A stretch of DNA of 64,000 bases from Betaproteobacteria bacterium (lineage in GTDB: Bacteria; Pseudomonadota; Gammaproteobacteria; Burkholderiales; CAIKXV01): the NCBI GenBank assembly GCA_021298815.1, contig JAJTHE010000023.1, positions 1 to 64,000 of the forward strand, in the 5' to 3' direction. The notes under the pieces are model-generated. The model had not been told where the DNA came from and searched no databases. It worked only from the letters and a program-made list of their open reading frames with translations. Positions 36,216-43,317 of this stretch are shown here, piece after piece; the first letter of the stretch is position 1; every line of letters starts with the position of its first letter. Both the position numbers and the translations under genes were made by a program.

Positions 36216-37244
36216 ATGCGCCTGCTGCCGGCCGTACTTGCCTGCCTGCTGGCCGCCTGGCTGGCTGCCGTCCTGCTCGCGCCCGGCGCGATGGCGGCCA
36301 CCGTGCCTGGCGTGGCCGTGCAGGATCCCGCGGACCGGCGCCAGCAGTTGCCCGCGGTCAGCGGCAATCGCGACGACTTCGAGCGCGCGCTGCGCGCCCC
36401 GGTCGACGGACTCGTCGAAGCCGCCGCGACCATCCATCGCGGGCTGCTGCCGTGGGGGCTGGACCTGCTGGGTCTGCTCGCGGGAATCTCCCTCGTCTGG
36501 CTGGGCCTGAAGACCGCGCTGGAACGCCCGCCCCTGGGGCTGCTGCTGGGCGAACTGTTCACGCTGTCCCTGACGGCAGGCATCCTGTTCGCGCTGCTCG
36601 ACAACTGGACGGCGTTCACCGGCGCGGTGGTTGCGGGCGCCGCGGACATGTCGCGCCAGGTTTCCGGCAACGTGCACGATGGCCCGGCGGCGGTGCTCGG
36701 CGTGCAGCGCATGCTCGATGCGGCGTTCTGGCTGTGGGAGCATGCCGATGCAGGCATCGGTTCCGTGCTCGATCCGCTGATGCTGCTGAGCACCCTCCTG
36801 TTCAAGCTGGCGATCGCCATCCTGCTGCTGCTCTGCGGCTGCATCTACCTGGGCATCTACCTGGTTTCGATGACCCTGCTGTCGATCGCCTTCGCGCTCG
36901 GGCCGGTGTTCCTGCCGTGGCTGCTGCTGCCGCCGGCAAGCTTCCTGTTCGACGGCTGGGTCCGCTTCACGCTGGTCGCCGCGCTCTACCAGGTGGTCGG
37001 CATCGTCGTCGTCACGCTGGTCTCGCGGATGCACGAACCGATGATGGCGGGCATGGGCGGGGCAATGGATCCCGCGTCCGGTGCGTTCAACTTCTACTAC
37101 TTTGCGGCGTCCTTCCTCCTGACGGGCGTGTCCGCGATGCTGATGCTGCAGGTGCCGTCCATCGCCAGCGGGCTGGTGCGCGGTTCGGTCCTCGCGCGCT
37201 TCAGCCCCGGCGCGGTGGTGGCGGCCGCTTCCATCAGGCGTTGA
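36216..37244 (+). CDS. trbL: TrbL/VirB6-like polytopic membrane protein
   Basis: 342 residues. A signal-like first helix (LLPAVLACLLAAWLAAVLLAPGAMA) and about six more hydrophobic helices, including LLFKLAIAILLLLCGCIYL and FALGPVFLPWLLLPP, match TrbL. It is shorter than usual: the glycine/alanine-rich tail that follows the last helix in most TrbL proteins is missing (it ends VVAAASIRR). GTG 36213 is an alternative start. It is the last transfer gene here; trbF, trbG and trbI, which normally follow, are absent. Confidence 0.85.
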   Translation: MRLLPAVLACLLAAWLAAVLLAPGAMAATVPGVAVQDPADRRQQLPAVSGNRDDFERALRAPVDGLVEAAATIHRGLLPWGLDLLGLLAGISLVWLGLKTALERPPLGLLLGELFTLSLTAGILFALLDNWTAFTGAVVAGAADMSRQVSGNVHDGPAAVLGVQRMLDAAFWLWEHADAGIGSVLDPLMLLSTLLFKLAIAILLLLCGCIYLGIYLVSMTLLSIAFALGPVFLPWLLLPPASFLFDGWVRFTLVAALYQVVGIVVVTLVSRMHEPMMAGMGGAMDPASGAFNFYYFAASFLLTGVSAMLMLQVPSIASGLVRGSVLARFSPGAVVAAASIRR

Positions 37245-37301
37245 ACCCCGGTCCCGGAGTCCCTTACACTCCGGCCATCCCCGCTTCCGATTGCCGCGAC
37301 G

Positions 37302-37694
37302 ATGAGCAAGGCGTTCCGCCGTTCCGCCTGCGTGCCCCTGCTGCTCGCCGGCTCCCTGCTTTCCGGCTGCGAACAGGCACCGGTGCCGCTGCGCGACCTC
37401 TATGCGCGCGACAGCGACTGCAAGCTCGACTGGGGCGACAACGGCCGCTGCGAGCAGACCTCGATGGCCGGCGGAGGCCATGGCTGGTACGGGCCGGTGT
37501 ACAACTACGGCAGCCGCGACACCGGAGGCCGCGACAACCGGTTCGGCGTGGTCGACACGCGCAACGGCAACATCGAGTATGGCCGCGGCAGCGCGCTGCG
37601 CCAGGACTGGAACGCCCGCGCCTCTGCCGCCCAGGGTGGCAGCACCACGCGCAGCGGCTTCGGGTCCAGCGCACGCAGCAGCAGCGGCAGCTGA
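37302..37694 (+). CDS. YjfM/YgiB-like lipoprotein (DUF1190-type)
   Basis: 130 residues. Signal peptide with lipobox LLSGC (Cys at about residue 24). The mature part is glycine-, serine- and arginine-rich, with VYNYGSRDTGGRDNRFG and a Ser-rich tail. It resembles the YgiB/YjfM family that accompanies YgiC/YjfC ligases. The next gene is exactly that ligase, 3 nt later. Confidence 0.65.
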   Translation: MSKAFRRSACVPLLLAGSLLSGCEQAPVPLRDLYARDSDCKLDWGDNGRCEQTSMAGGGHGWYGPVYNYGSRDTGGRDNRFGVVDTRNGNIEYGRGSALRQDWNARASAAQGGSTTRSGFGSSARSSSGS

Positions 37695-37697
37695 CCG

Positions 37698-38885
37698 GTG
37701 CGCCGCGAACGCTGCGCGCCGCGTGCGGGCTGGCAGGAGAGATGCGAGGCGGTCGGTTTCACCTTCCACAGCGAGGATGGTGGCTACTGGGACGAATCCG
37801 CCTGCTACGCGTTCACCGCCGACCAGGTCGACGTGCTCGAGGCGGCCACCGAGGCGGTGCACCGGTGCTGCCTCGATGCGGTCGACCACGTGGTGTCGAC
37901 CGGCGCCTTCGACCGCTTCCAGGTGCCCGACTTCGCCCGGCCGCTGGTCACCGAGTCGTGGAAGCGCGGCGAGCCGAGCCTGTTCGGCCGCTTCGACTTC
38001 TCGTGGGACGGCCGCGGGCAGCCGAAGATGCTCGAGTACAACGCCGACACGCCCACTTCGCTGGTCGAGGCGGCAGTGGTGCAGTGGTACTGGCTGCAGG
38101 ACATGTTTCCCGGGCGCGATCAGTTCAACTCCCTGCACGAGAAGCTGGTCGAGCGATGGCGCGCGATGGCGCTGCCCACCGTGCTCACGCTCGCCTGCAC
38201 CATGCAGAACGACGAGGACGCTGACAACCTGCAGTACCTGCTAGACACCGCGCTGCAGGCCGGGCTCGACGCGCGCGCCATCGATGTCGAGGCGATCGGC
38301 TGGCAGCCGGGCCAGGCCACGCCTGCGGGCGCCGCGGGTGGGGCAGGCACCGGGGACGCTGCCGGCTGCTTCGTCGACCTCGACGGGCGTCCGATCCGCA
38401 CGCTGTTCAAGCTCTATCCCTGGGAGTGGATGCTGCGCGAGGAATTCGGCCCGTGCATCCCGGGCTGCGGCACCATGTTCATCGAGCCGCCGTGGAAGAT
38501 GCTGCTGTCGAACAAGGCCATCCTGCCAGTGCTGTGGGAGCTGTTCCCCGGACACCCGAACCTGCTGGCGGCGAGCTTCGATCCACAGGGCCTCGAAGGT
38601 GGTGGCGGCGGCTGGGCATCGAGCCACGTGAAGAAGCCACTCTATTCGCGCGAGGGCGCGAACGTCACCATCCGCTCGGCGCAGGGCGACCACCATGAGG
38701 GCGGCATCTACGGTGCCGAGGGATACATCTACCAGGCCTATGCGCCGCTGCCGCGCTTCGACGACCGCTACCCGGTGATCGGTTCGTGGATCGTCGGCGA
38801 CCGCGCGGCCGGCATGGGCATCCGCGAGGATCGTTCGCCGATCACCCGCAACAGCAGCCGCTTCATTCCGCACTGGTTCGACTGA
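37698..38885 (+). CDS. Glutathionylspermidine synthase-like ATP-grasp ligase (YjfC/YgiC)
   Basis: 395 residues, near the 386 of E. coli YgiC. It shows FDFSWDGRGQPKMLEYNADTPTSLVEA, LFKLYPWEWMLREEFG, SNKAILPVLWELFPGHPNLL, KKPLYSREGANV and IGSWIVGDRAAGMGIRED, all diagnostic of the GSP_synth family. The E. coli YgiC/YjfC proteins lack the amidase domain, as here. It probably forms a peptide-amine bond with ATP; the substrate is not known. The start is GTG 37698. Confidence 0.88.
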   Translation: MRRERCAPRAGWQERCEAVGFTFHSEDGGYWDESACYAFTADQVDVLEAATEAVHRCCLDAVDHVVSTGAFDRFQVPDFARPLVTESWKRGEPSLFGRFDFSWDGRGQPKMLEYNADTPTSLVEAAVVQWYWLQDMFPGRDQFNSLHEKLVERWRAMALPTVLTLACTMQNDEDADNLQYLLDTALQAGLDARAIDVEAIGWQPGQATPAGAAGGAGTGDAAGCFVDLDGRPIRTLFKLYPWEWMLREEFGPCIPGCGTMFIEPPWKMLLSNKAILPVLWELFPGHPNLLAASFDPQGLEGGGGGWASSHVKKPLYSREGANVTIRSAQGDHHEGGIYGAEGYIYQAYAPLPRFDDRYPVIGSWIVGDRAAGMGIREDRSPITRNSSRFIPHWFD

Positions 38886-38914
38886 ACCGATCATCCACAC
38901 AACGAGGGATACCG

Positions 38915-39325
38915 ATGGGTGTGCTATTCGAATCGATGCTGGGTGTACCAGCCTTCCTGACCTATTTCGCCGCGACCCTTGCGATGATGGTGCTGTTCAT
39001 CGCGATCTACATCCGGATCACGCCCTATCCCGAGCTGGTGCTGATTCGGGAAGGCAATGCAGCCGCTGCATGCAGCCTGGCCGGCGCGCTGTTCGGCTTC
39101 GTGGTGCCGCTGGCCCGCTCGGTGGCGCAGAGCGTGAACCTGCTCGACATGCTGTCCTGGGGCGCGGTGGCCTTCGTCGTGCAGCTGCTGGTCTACCTCG
39201 GCGTGCGCTTCGCGATGCCGGGCATCGTCACCGGGATACCGGAAGGCAAGGTCGCGCACGGGCTGTTCCTGGGCGCGATGTCGCTGGCGGCGGGGCTGCT
39301 GAACGCGGCGTGCATGACCTACTGA
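38915..39325 (+). CDS. YjfL-like DUF350 membrane protein
   Basis: 136 residues, four membrane helices (13-33, 50-70, 82-102, 115-135) and the DUF350 pattern ITPYPELVLIREGNAAAACSLAGALFGFVVPLA. With the two genes before it, it forms the yjfM-yjfC-yjfL-type set seen in enterobacteria. ATG 38915 has GAGGG 9 nt upstream. Confidence 0.85.
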   Translation: MGVLFESMLGVPAFLTYFAATLAMMVLFIAIYIRITPYPELVLIREGNAAAACSLAGALFGFVVPLARSVAQSVNLLDMLSWGAVAFVVQLLVYLGVRFAMPGIVTGIPEGKVAHGLFLGAMSLAAGLLNAACMTY

Positions 39326-39340
39326 GCGCGAGCTTGCCGT

Positions 39341-39754
39341 TCAGGCCTCGGGCGTTCCGGTATCGTCCGCGCCGCTGGCGAGTTCCGCGCGCGCGGACCC
39401 GGCGAGGGCCTGGTAGCGGCGGCGGAAGCCGTCCAGTGCCTCTTCCTCCAGTTCCTCGAGGTCCAGCAGCGCATTGTGCGCCCCCCGGGTCGCGCGGATC
39501 AGCTCGTCGAGCTTCACCTGGATCGCCTCGGTATCCCGGTTCTGCGTGTTCTGGATCAGGAACACCATCAGGAAGGTGATGATCGTCGTGCTGGTGTTGA
39601 TCACCAGCTGCCAGGTGTCGCTGTAGCCGAACAGCGGGCCGGTGGCGACCCAGGCGAGGATGGTCGCCACCGCCAGCGCGAACACCCGCGGGCGGCCGCA
39701 GAAGTGCGCGGCGGACTTGGCGAAACGGGAGTACCAGGTACGGGTGCTGATCAT
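39341..39754 (-). CDS. Low-affinity iron permease family membrane protein
   Basis: 137 residues. Two helices: VFALAVATILAWVATGPLFG and VINTSTTIITFLMVFLIQNTQNRDTEAIQVKLDELIRA, the latter being the conserved block of the Fet4-like low-affinity iron permease family. Such short bacterial members are common; transport is not proven. It is convergent with the DUF350 gene, 15 nt apart. Confidence 0.82.
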   Translation of the reverse strand: MISTRTWYSRFAKSAAHFCGRPRVFALAVATILAWVATGPLFGYSDTWQLVINTSTTIITFLMVFLIQNTQNRDTEAIQVKLDELIRATRGAHNALLDLEELEEEALDGFRRRYQALAGSARAELASGADDTGTPEA

Positions 39755-39841
39755 GGCATGCCTCGCAGGTCGATGGTCGTCGACGGATCATGCGCGCTTC
39801 CCGGTGGGGCGTCCTTGAGCGAGTTCCCTCGGAGAGGTCCC

Positions 39842-40360
39842 TCAGCGCCGTCCCACCGCCCGCCGCATCACCGCCACCCGCGGCTCGAAGCCCTGTTTCC
39901 GCCAGGCGGCGACCGCACGGTCGTCGCGCACCACGACCGCGAGTTCCAGCGTGCCGATCCGCTGTCGTCGGGCATGTTCCGATGCATGTTCCATCAGCAG
40001 GCTGCTCAGGCCGCGGCGGCGGAACGCCTGCTCGACGTCGACATCGACGATGTACATCACCGGTTCGTACTCGAAGCTGTCGCCGAACAGCGGATCCTCG
40101 ACCTGGATCCGCGCGGTGAGATAGCCCGCGAGCTGCAGTCGCGACTGGCCTTCGGCCCGAGCGATCCAGCCCAGCAGCGAACCCGCGGCGAGCGCACGCT
40201 TGAGCCGCGCGGTGGTCTTCTGCGGGGTGAGTGCCGGGGTGAAGCTCGGGTCGATGCCGCCGCTCGTTTCGGCCAGGTGCCGGAACCAGAGGTCGGCGAT
40301 CGCCGGGGCATCCTCGGGGCCGGCGCGCTGGACCAGGAAGCCGGCTGCCCGGGCGGCCAT
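39842..40360 (-). CDS. GNAT-family N-acetyltransferase
   Basis: 172 residues. The acetyl-CoA binding segment VDVDVEQAFRRRGLSSLLMEHASEHARRQ (motif A with RRGLS) and the C-terminal AVAAWRKQGFEPR are typical GNAT features. Substrate unknown. It is separated by 2 nt from the preceding gene on the strand. Confidence 0.82.
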   Translation of the reverse strand: MAARAAGFLVQRAGPEDAPAIADLWFRHLAETSGGIDPSFTPALTPQKTTARLKRALAAGSLLGWIARAEGQSRLQLAGYLTARIQVEDPLFGDSFEYEPVMYIVDVDVEQAFRRRGLSSLLMEHASEHARRQRIGTLELAVVVRDDRAVAAWRKQGFEPRVAVMRRAVGRR

Positions 40361-40362
40361 GC

Positions 40363-41073
40363 TCAGCCGCCGCCGACGGTGAGGGAGATCATGCGCCACG
40401 GCCCGGCGTTCGGCGTCTTGCCGCGGCCGCGCGTGAAGCAGGCACGGGCCTCGATCGCGCTGCGCACATGCTCGGAGGCCATGTAGCCACCGCCGTTCTT
40501 CAGCACGACCTTGACCCAGCGCTGCGGCGACTTCGCCTCGTCCTCGAGGTCCCAGTCCTCGACGCCGACGATCTGGTGCGACAGGGTGGCGACGATCGGC
40601 GCCTGGATCGAGGGCTTCGCGAACACCGGCGCATCGGCGGCGACGATCGCGGCGAACAGGTACGGATCGATGGTCGGCGGGAAGGTCACCGCAACGTAAG
40701 GCAGGCAGAGCAGGCGCTCGCCGCTGGCGGCTTCGACCTGCGCGGCACCCAAACGCAGCATCGAGCGCATCTCGGTCCAGAGCGGGGAGTCCTTCGCCTT
40801 GGCGGGCGTGTCGAGGTCCCACTGCTCGACGAAGGCCTTCACGCCGTCGGGCTTCTCGAAGCTGTTGCGCACCTTCGGGTCGAGGATAGACAGCAGGAAC
40901 TTCACGTCGCGCTGCTCCACCGCGGCCAGCAGCCGCTTGTGGAACTGCACCCAGGATGCATCCTTCGCGCCGGCATCGACCGGCGGCAGCGGGGCTTCCT
41001 GGGCCCGGGCTGGCGCTGCATGCAGCGCCAGCGAGAGGCCCGCGGCGATGCACAGGGTGGCGAATGCACGCAT
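40363..41073 (-). CDS. Periplasmic protein of unknown function (SH3-like region)
   Basis: 236 residues. Signal peptide ending APARAQ at about residue 25. The C-terminal half has APVFAKPSIQAPIVATLSHQIVGVED followed by WVKVVLKNGGGYMASEHVRS, the layout of a bacterial SH3 domain. The 50-90 region is helical. It is just downstream (3 nt) of the enoyl-CoA hydratase gene, but no functional link is evident. Confidence 0.65.
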   Translation of the reverse strand: MRAFATLCIAAGLSLALHAAPARAQEAPLPPVDAGAKDASWVQFHKRLLAAVEQRDVKFLLSILDPKVRNSFEKPDGVKAFVEQWDLDTPAKAKDSPLWTEMRSMLRLGAAQVEAASGERLLCLPYVAVTFPPTIDPYLFAAIVAADAPVFAKPSIQAPIVATLSHQIVGVEDWDLEDEAKSPQRWVKVVLKNGGGYMASEHVRSAIEARACFTRGRGKTPNAGPWRMISLTVGGG

Positions 41074-41076
41074 CGT

Positions 41077-41895
41077 TCAGCGCCCCTTGAACTCGCCGCG
41101 GCGCTTCTCGAAGAAGGCCTGCAGGGCTTCGGCATGGTCCTCCGTCTTGTGGCACAGCGCCTGGTAGCTGGAGCAGATGTCGAGGTATTCGGGCAGCGGC
41201 ATGCGCTGCGACAGCTTGAGCAGGCGCTTGGCGTAGCGCAGCGCCTGCGGCGGCTTGTACGACATGCGGCGCGCCATGTCCTGCGCGCGCGCCAGCAGTT
41301 CCTCCGGCTTGACCACTTCAAGCACCAGGCCCAGGGCCAGCGCCTCGTCGGCCTTGATCAGCCGCCCGGAGAAGGTCAATTCCGCCGCACGCTGGTAGCC
41401 GACCGCACGTGTCAGGAACCAGGATCCACCGTCGCCCGGGATGATGCCCAGGTTGACGAAGGTCTCGCCGAACTGTGCCTCGGTCGATGCGATGCGGATG
41501 TCGCACATCTGCGTGAGGTCGAAGCCCGCGCCCACCGCCGGGCCGTTGACTGCGGCGATCACCGGAAGCTCGCACTCGTGCAGCGCCATCGGGATGCGCT
41601 GTATGCCCGACTTGTAGTTCTGCTGCACCTCGTGCACCGGCACGTCGGTGCGCTGCTTCATGTTCTTCACGTTGCCGCCGGCGGAGAACGCCGAGCCCGC
41701 GCCGGTCAGCACCAGCACCGAGATGTCCGGGCAGGCGCTGGCCCAGTTCACCACGCTGACCAGCTCGGTGCCGATCAGCGAGCCCGACAGCGCATTGCGG
41801 ATGTCGTCGCGGTTGAAGGTGAGGGTCGCGACCCGGCCGTCGATCGCGAGGGTGCAATCGGTGACCGTCGGTTGTTCTGCAAGCGTGCTGGCCAT
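41077..41895 (-). CDS. Enoyl-CoA hydratase/isomerase family protein
   Basis: 272 residues from ATG 41895, which has GGAG 6 nt upstream (ATG 41907 is also in frame). Crotonase motifs: LTGAGSAFSAGGNVKNM (oxyanion hole), NGPAVGAGFDLTQMCDIRIAS and FVNLGIIPGDGGSWFLTRAVG, which holds Glu in ETFVNLG and Asp. It probably acts in acyl-CoA degradation; substrate unspecified. Confidence 0.88.
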   Translation of the reverse strand: MASTLAEQPTVTDCTLAIDGRVATLTFNRDDIRNALSGSLIGTELVSVVNWASACPDISVLVLTGAGSAFSAGGNVKNMKQRTDVPVHEVQQNYKSGIQRIPMALHECELPVIAAVNGPAVGAGFDLTQMCDIRIASTEAQFGETFVNLGIIPGDGGSWFLTRAVGYQRAAELTFSGRLIKADEALALGLVLEVVKPEELLARAQDMARRMSYKPPQALRYAKRLLKLSQRMPLPEYLDICSSYQALCHKTEDHAEALQAFFEKRRGEFKGR

Positions 41896-41944
41896 TTCGG
41901 GCTCCATTCTGGCGGGCGGCGTAAAGCCGGGAGTTTACCTATAC

Positions 41945-41999
41945 TGGGGTCAGGTCTTGCCTTTTGCATCGCAGGGGCAAAAGGCAAGACCTGACCCCA
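41945..41999. repeat. Perfect 23-bp inverted repeat (REP-like palindrome)
   Basis: Left arm 41945-41967 begins TGGGGTCAGGTCTTGCC; the right arm 41977-41999 is its exact reverse complement; the loop is 9 nt. It lies in the divergent gap between the enoyl-CoA hydratase and the ADH-like gene. The TGGGGTCAG end resembles repeats spread by REP-associated transposases. A related short palindrome is at 61900-61916. Confidence 0.85.
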
Positions 42000-42016
42000 C
42001 ACAAGAGGTTCCGGAC

Positions 42017-43270
42017 ATGGGTGGCAGTTCCGAGGACGGTCCGCGCCTGGTCACCGACTTCCGGTCGGTGGTGCCGGGCGTTCGCCTGTACAGCGGCGAG
42101 CTTGCGCTCGATTCGCTGGCGGGCGAGGTTGCACGGCTGAAGTGCAGGCGTGCGTTCATCGTCTGCGGGCGCTCGGTCGCCACCCGCACCGGCCTGGTCG
42201 CCCTGGTGCGCGACCGTCTGGGCCCGGCGTATGCGGGCCAGTTCGATCGCATGCGCAAGGATTCTCCGTATCCCGACGTGGTCGAGGCGCGCGATGCGGC
42301 GCGCGCGGCGGGTGCCGACCTGCTGCTGGCGATCGGTGGCGGCAGCGTGATGCAGGCGACGCGGGTGGTCGCCATCCTGCTCGCCGAGCCGGGCGACGTG
42401 ATGACGATGATCACCCAGTATCCCGAGCAGGGCCCGGCGATCAGCCCGAAGCTGCTGGCGCCCAAGCTGCCGATCATCAACGTCTGCACCGTCGGCACCT
42501 CGGCCACCCACCGCGGCGGCTCGGCGATCCGCAATGAACTGCTCGGCCACCGGATGGAGTTCTTCGATCCGAAGACCCGGCCGCAGGCGGTGTTCTGGGA
42601 CCATCGCGCGCTGCAGACCGCGCCGCTGTCGCTGGCGCTGGAGAGCGGCTTCTCCATCTTCTGCCGCGCGCTGGTGAACATGGGCACCGTGCGCCAGAAC
42701 CCGCTGGTCGAGGGCAACCGCCGGCAGGCGTTCGCGCTGGCCGACCGTGCGCTGCCGCGCCTGCTGGCCGCGCCCGACGACCCGGTGCCGCGCCTCGAGC
42801 TGTGCGCGGCCGCCTGGCTGCAGAACCGCGACGCCGACGATGGCGGCACGATGTTCGACAAGCACTGGGTGCAGCGCGTGGCCTATGCGTTCGCCACCGC
42901 GCTGTTCATCCGCTTCCCGCAGGTGTCGCAGGGCCAGGCGAACGCGGCGGTCACGCCTGCAGTGATGCGTGCCTTCGGGCCGCGCGACCCCCGGGCCACG
43001 GCGAACATGGCGGTCGCGCTGGGCGTGCTCGATGCGCATGCCGGGCGCGACGAGGTGGCGCAGGCGCACCACCTGGCGGCCGACGCCTTCGAAATACGCA
43101 CACGCGCGCTCGGCCTGCCGGTGAGGCTCTCGCAGCTGCCGGTGCAGGTGCCGAGAGACCAGTTGCCGCTGATCGTGCAGGACTCGCTGAAGAACTTCAA
43201 CGCCGATCCGAAGCGCGAGTTCACCGGCGAGGTGGAGCGCCTGCGCGAGGTGATCGACGCCGCCTGGTGA
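42017..43270 (+). CDS. Iron-containing alcohol dehydrogenase-like protein with altered metal site
   Basis: 417 residues. NAD-binding features of the family: LLLAIGGGSVMQATRVVA and INVCTVGTSATHRGGSAI. In active members, histidines occur in a HAxE block and a PHGxAN block; here the equivalent regions read SGFSIFCRALVN and VSQGQANAAVTP, so the ligands seem lost. It may be inactive or use another chemistry. ATG 42017 has AAGAGG 8 nt upstream; the frame runs further upstream through the palindrome. Confidence 0.72.
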   Translation: MGGSSEDGPRLVTDFRSVVPGVRLYSGELALDSLAGEVARLKCRRAFIVCGRSVATRTGLVALVRDRLGPAYAGQFDRMRKDSPYPDVVEARDAARAAGADLLLAIGGGSVMQATRVVAILLAEPGDVMTMITQYPEQGPAISPKLLAPKLPIINVCTVGTSATHRGGSAIRNELLGHRMEFFDPKTRPQAVFWDHRALQTAPLSLALESGFSIFCRALVNMGTVRQNPLVEGNRRQAFALADRALPRLLAAPDDPVPRLELCAAAWLQNRDADDGGTMFDKHWVQRVAYAFATALFIRFPQVSQGQANAAVTPAVMRAFGPRDPRATANMAVALGVLDAHAGRDEVAQAHHLAADAFEIRTRALGLPVRLSQLPVQVPRDQLPLIVQDSLKNFNADPKREFTGEVERLREVIDAAW

Positions 43271-43317
43271 GCGCGCGGCGGGAGGCCGGCGCCCCGCTGG
43301 CTGGAAGGGCGCCCTCG

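Noticed and set aside
24742-37244. Attachment sites (attL/attR) around the transfer locus
   Set aside because: I looked for direct repeats near 24.6-25.7 kb and 37.2-37.4 kb and found none that I can support; no tRNA gene is present at either end.
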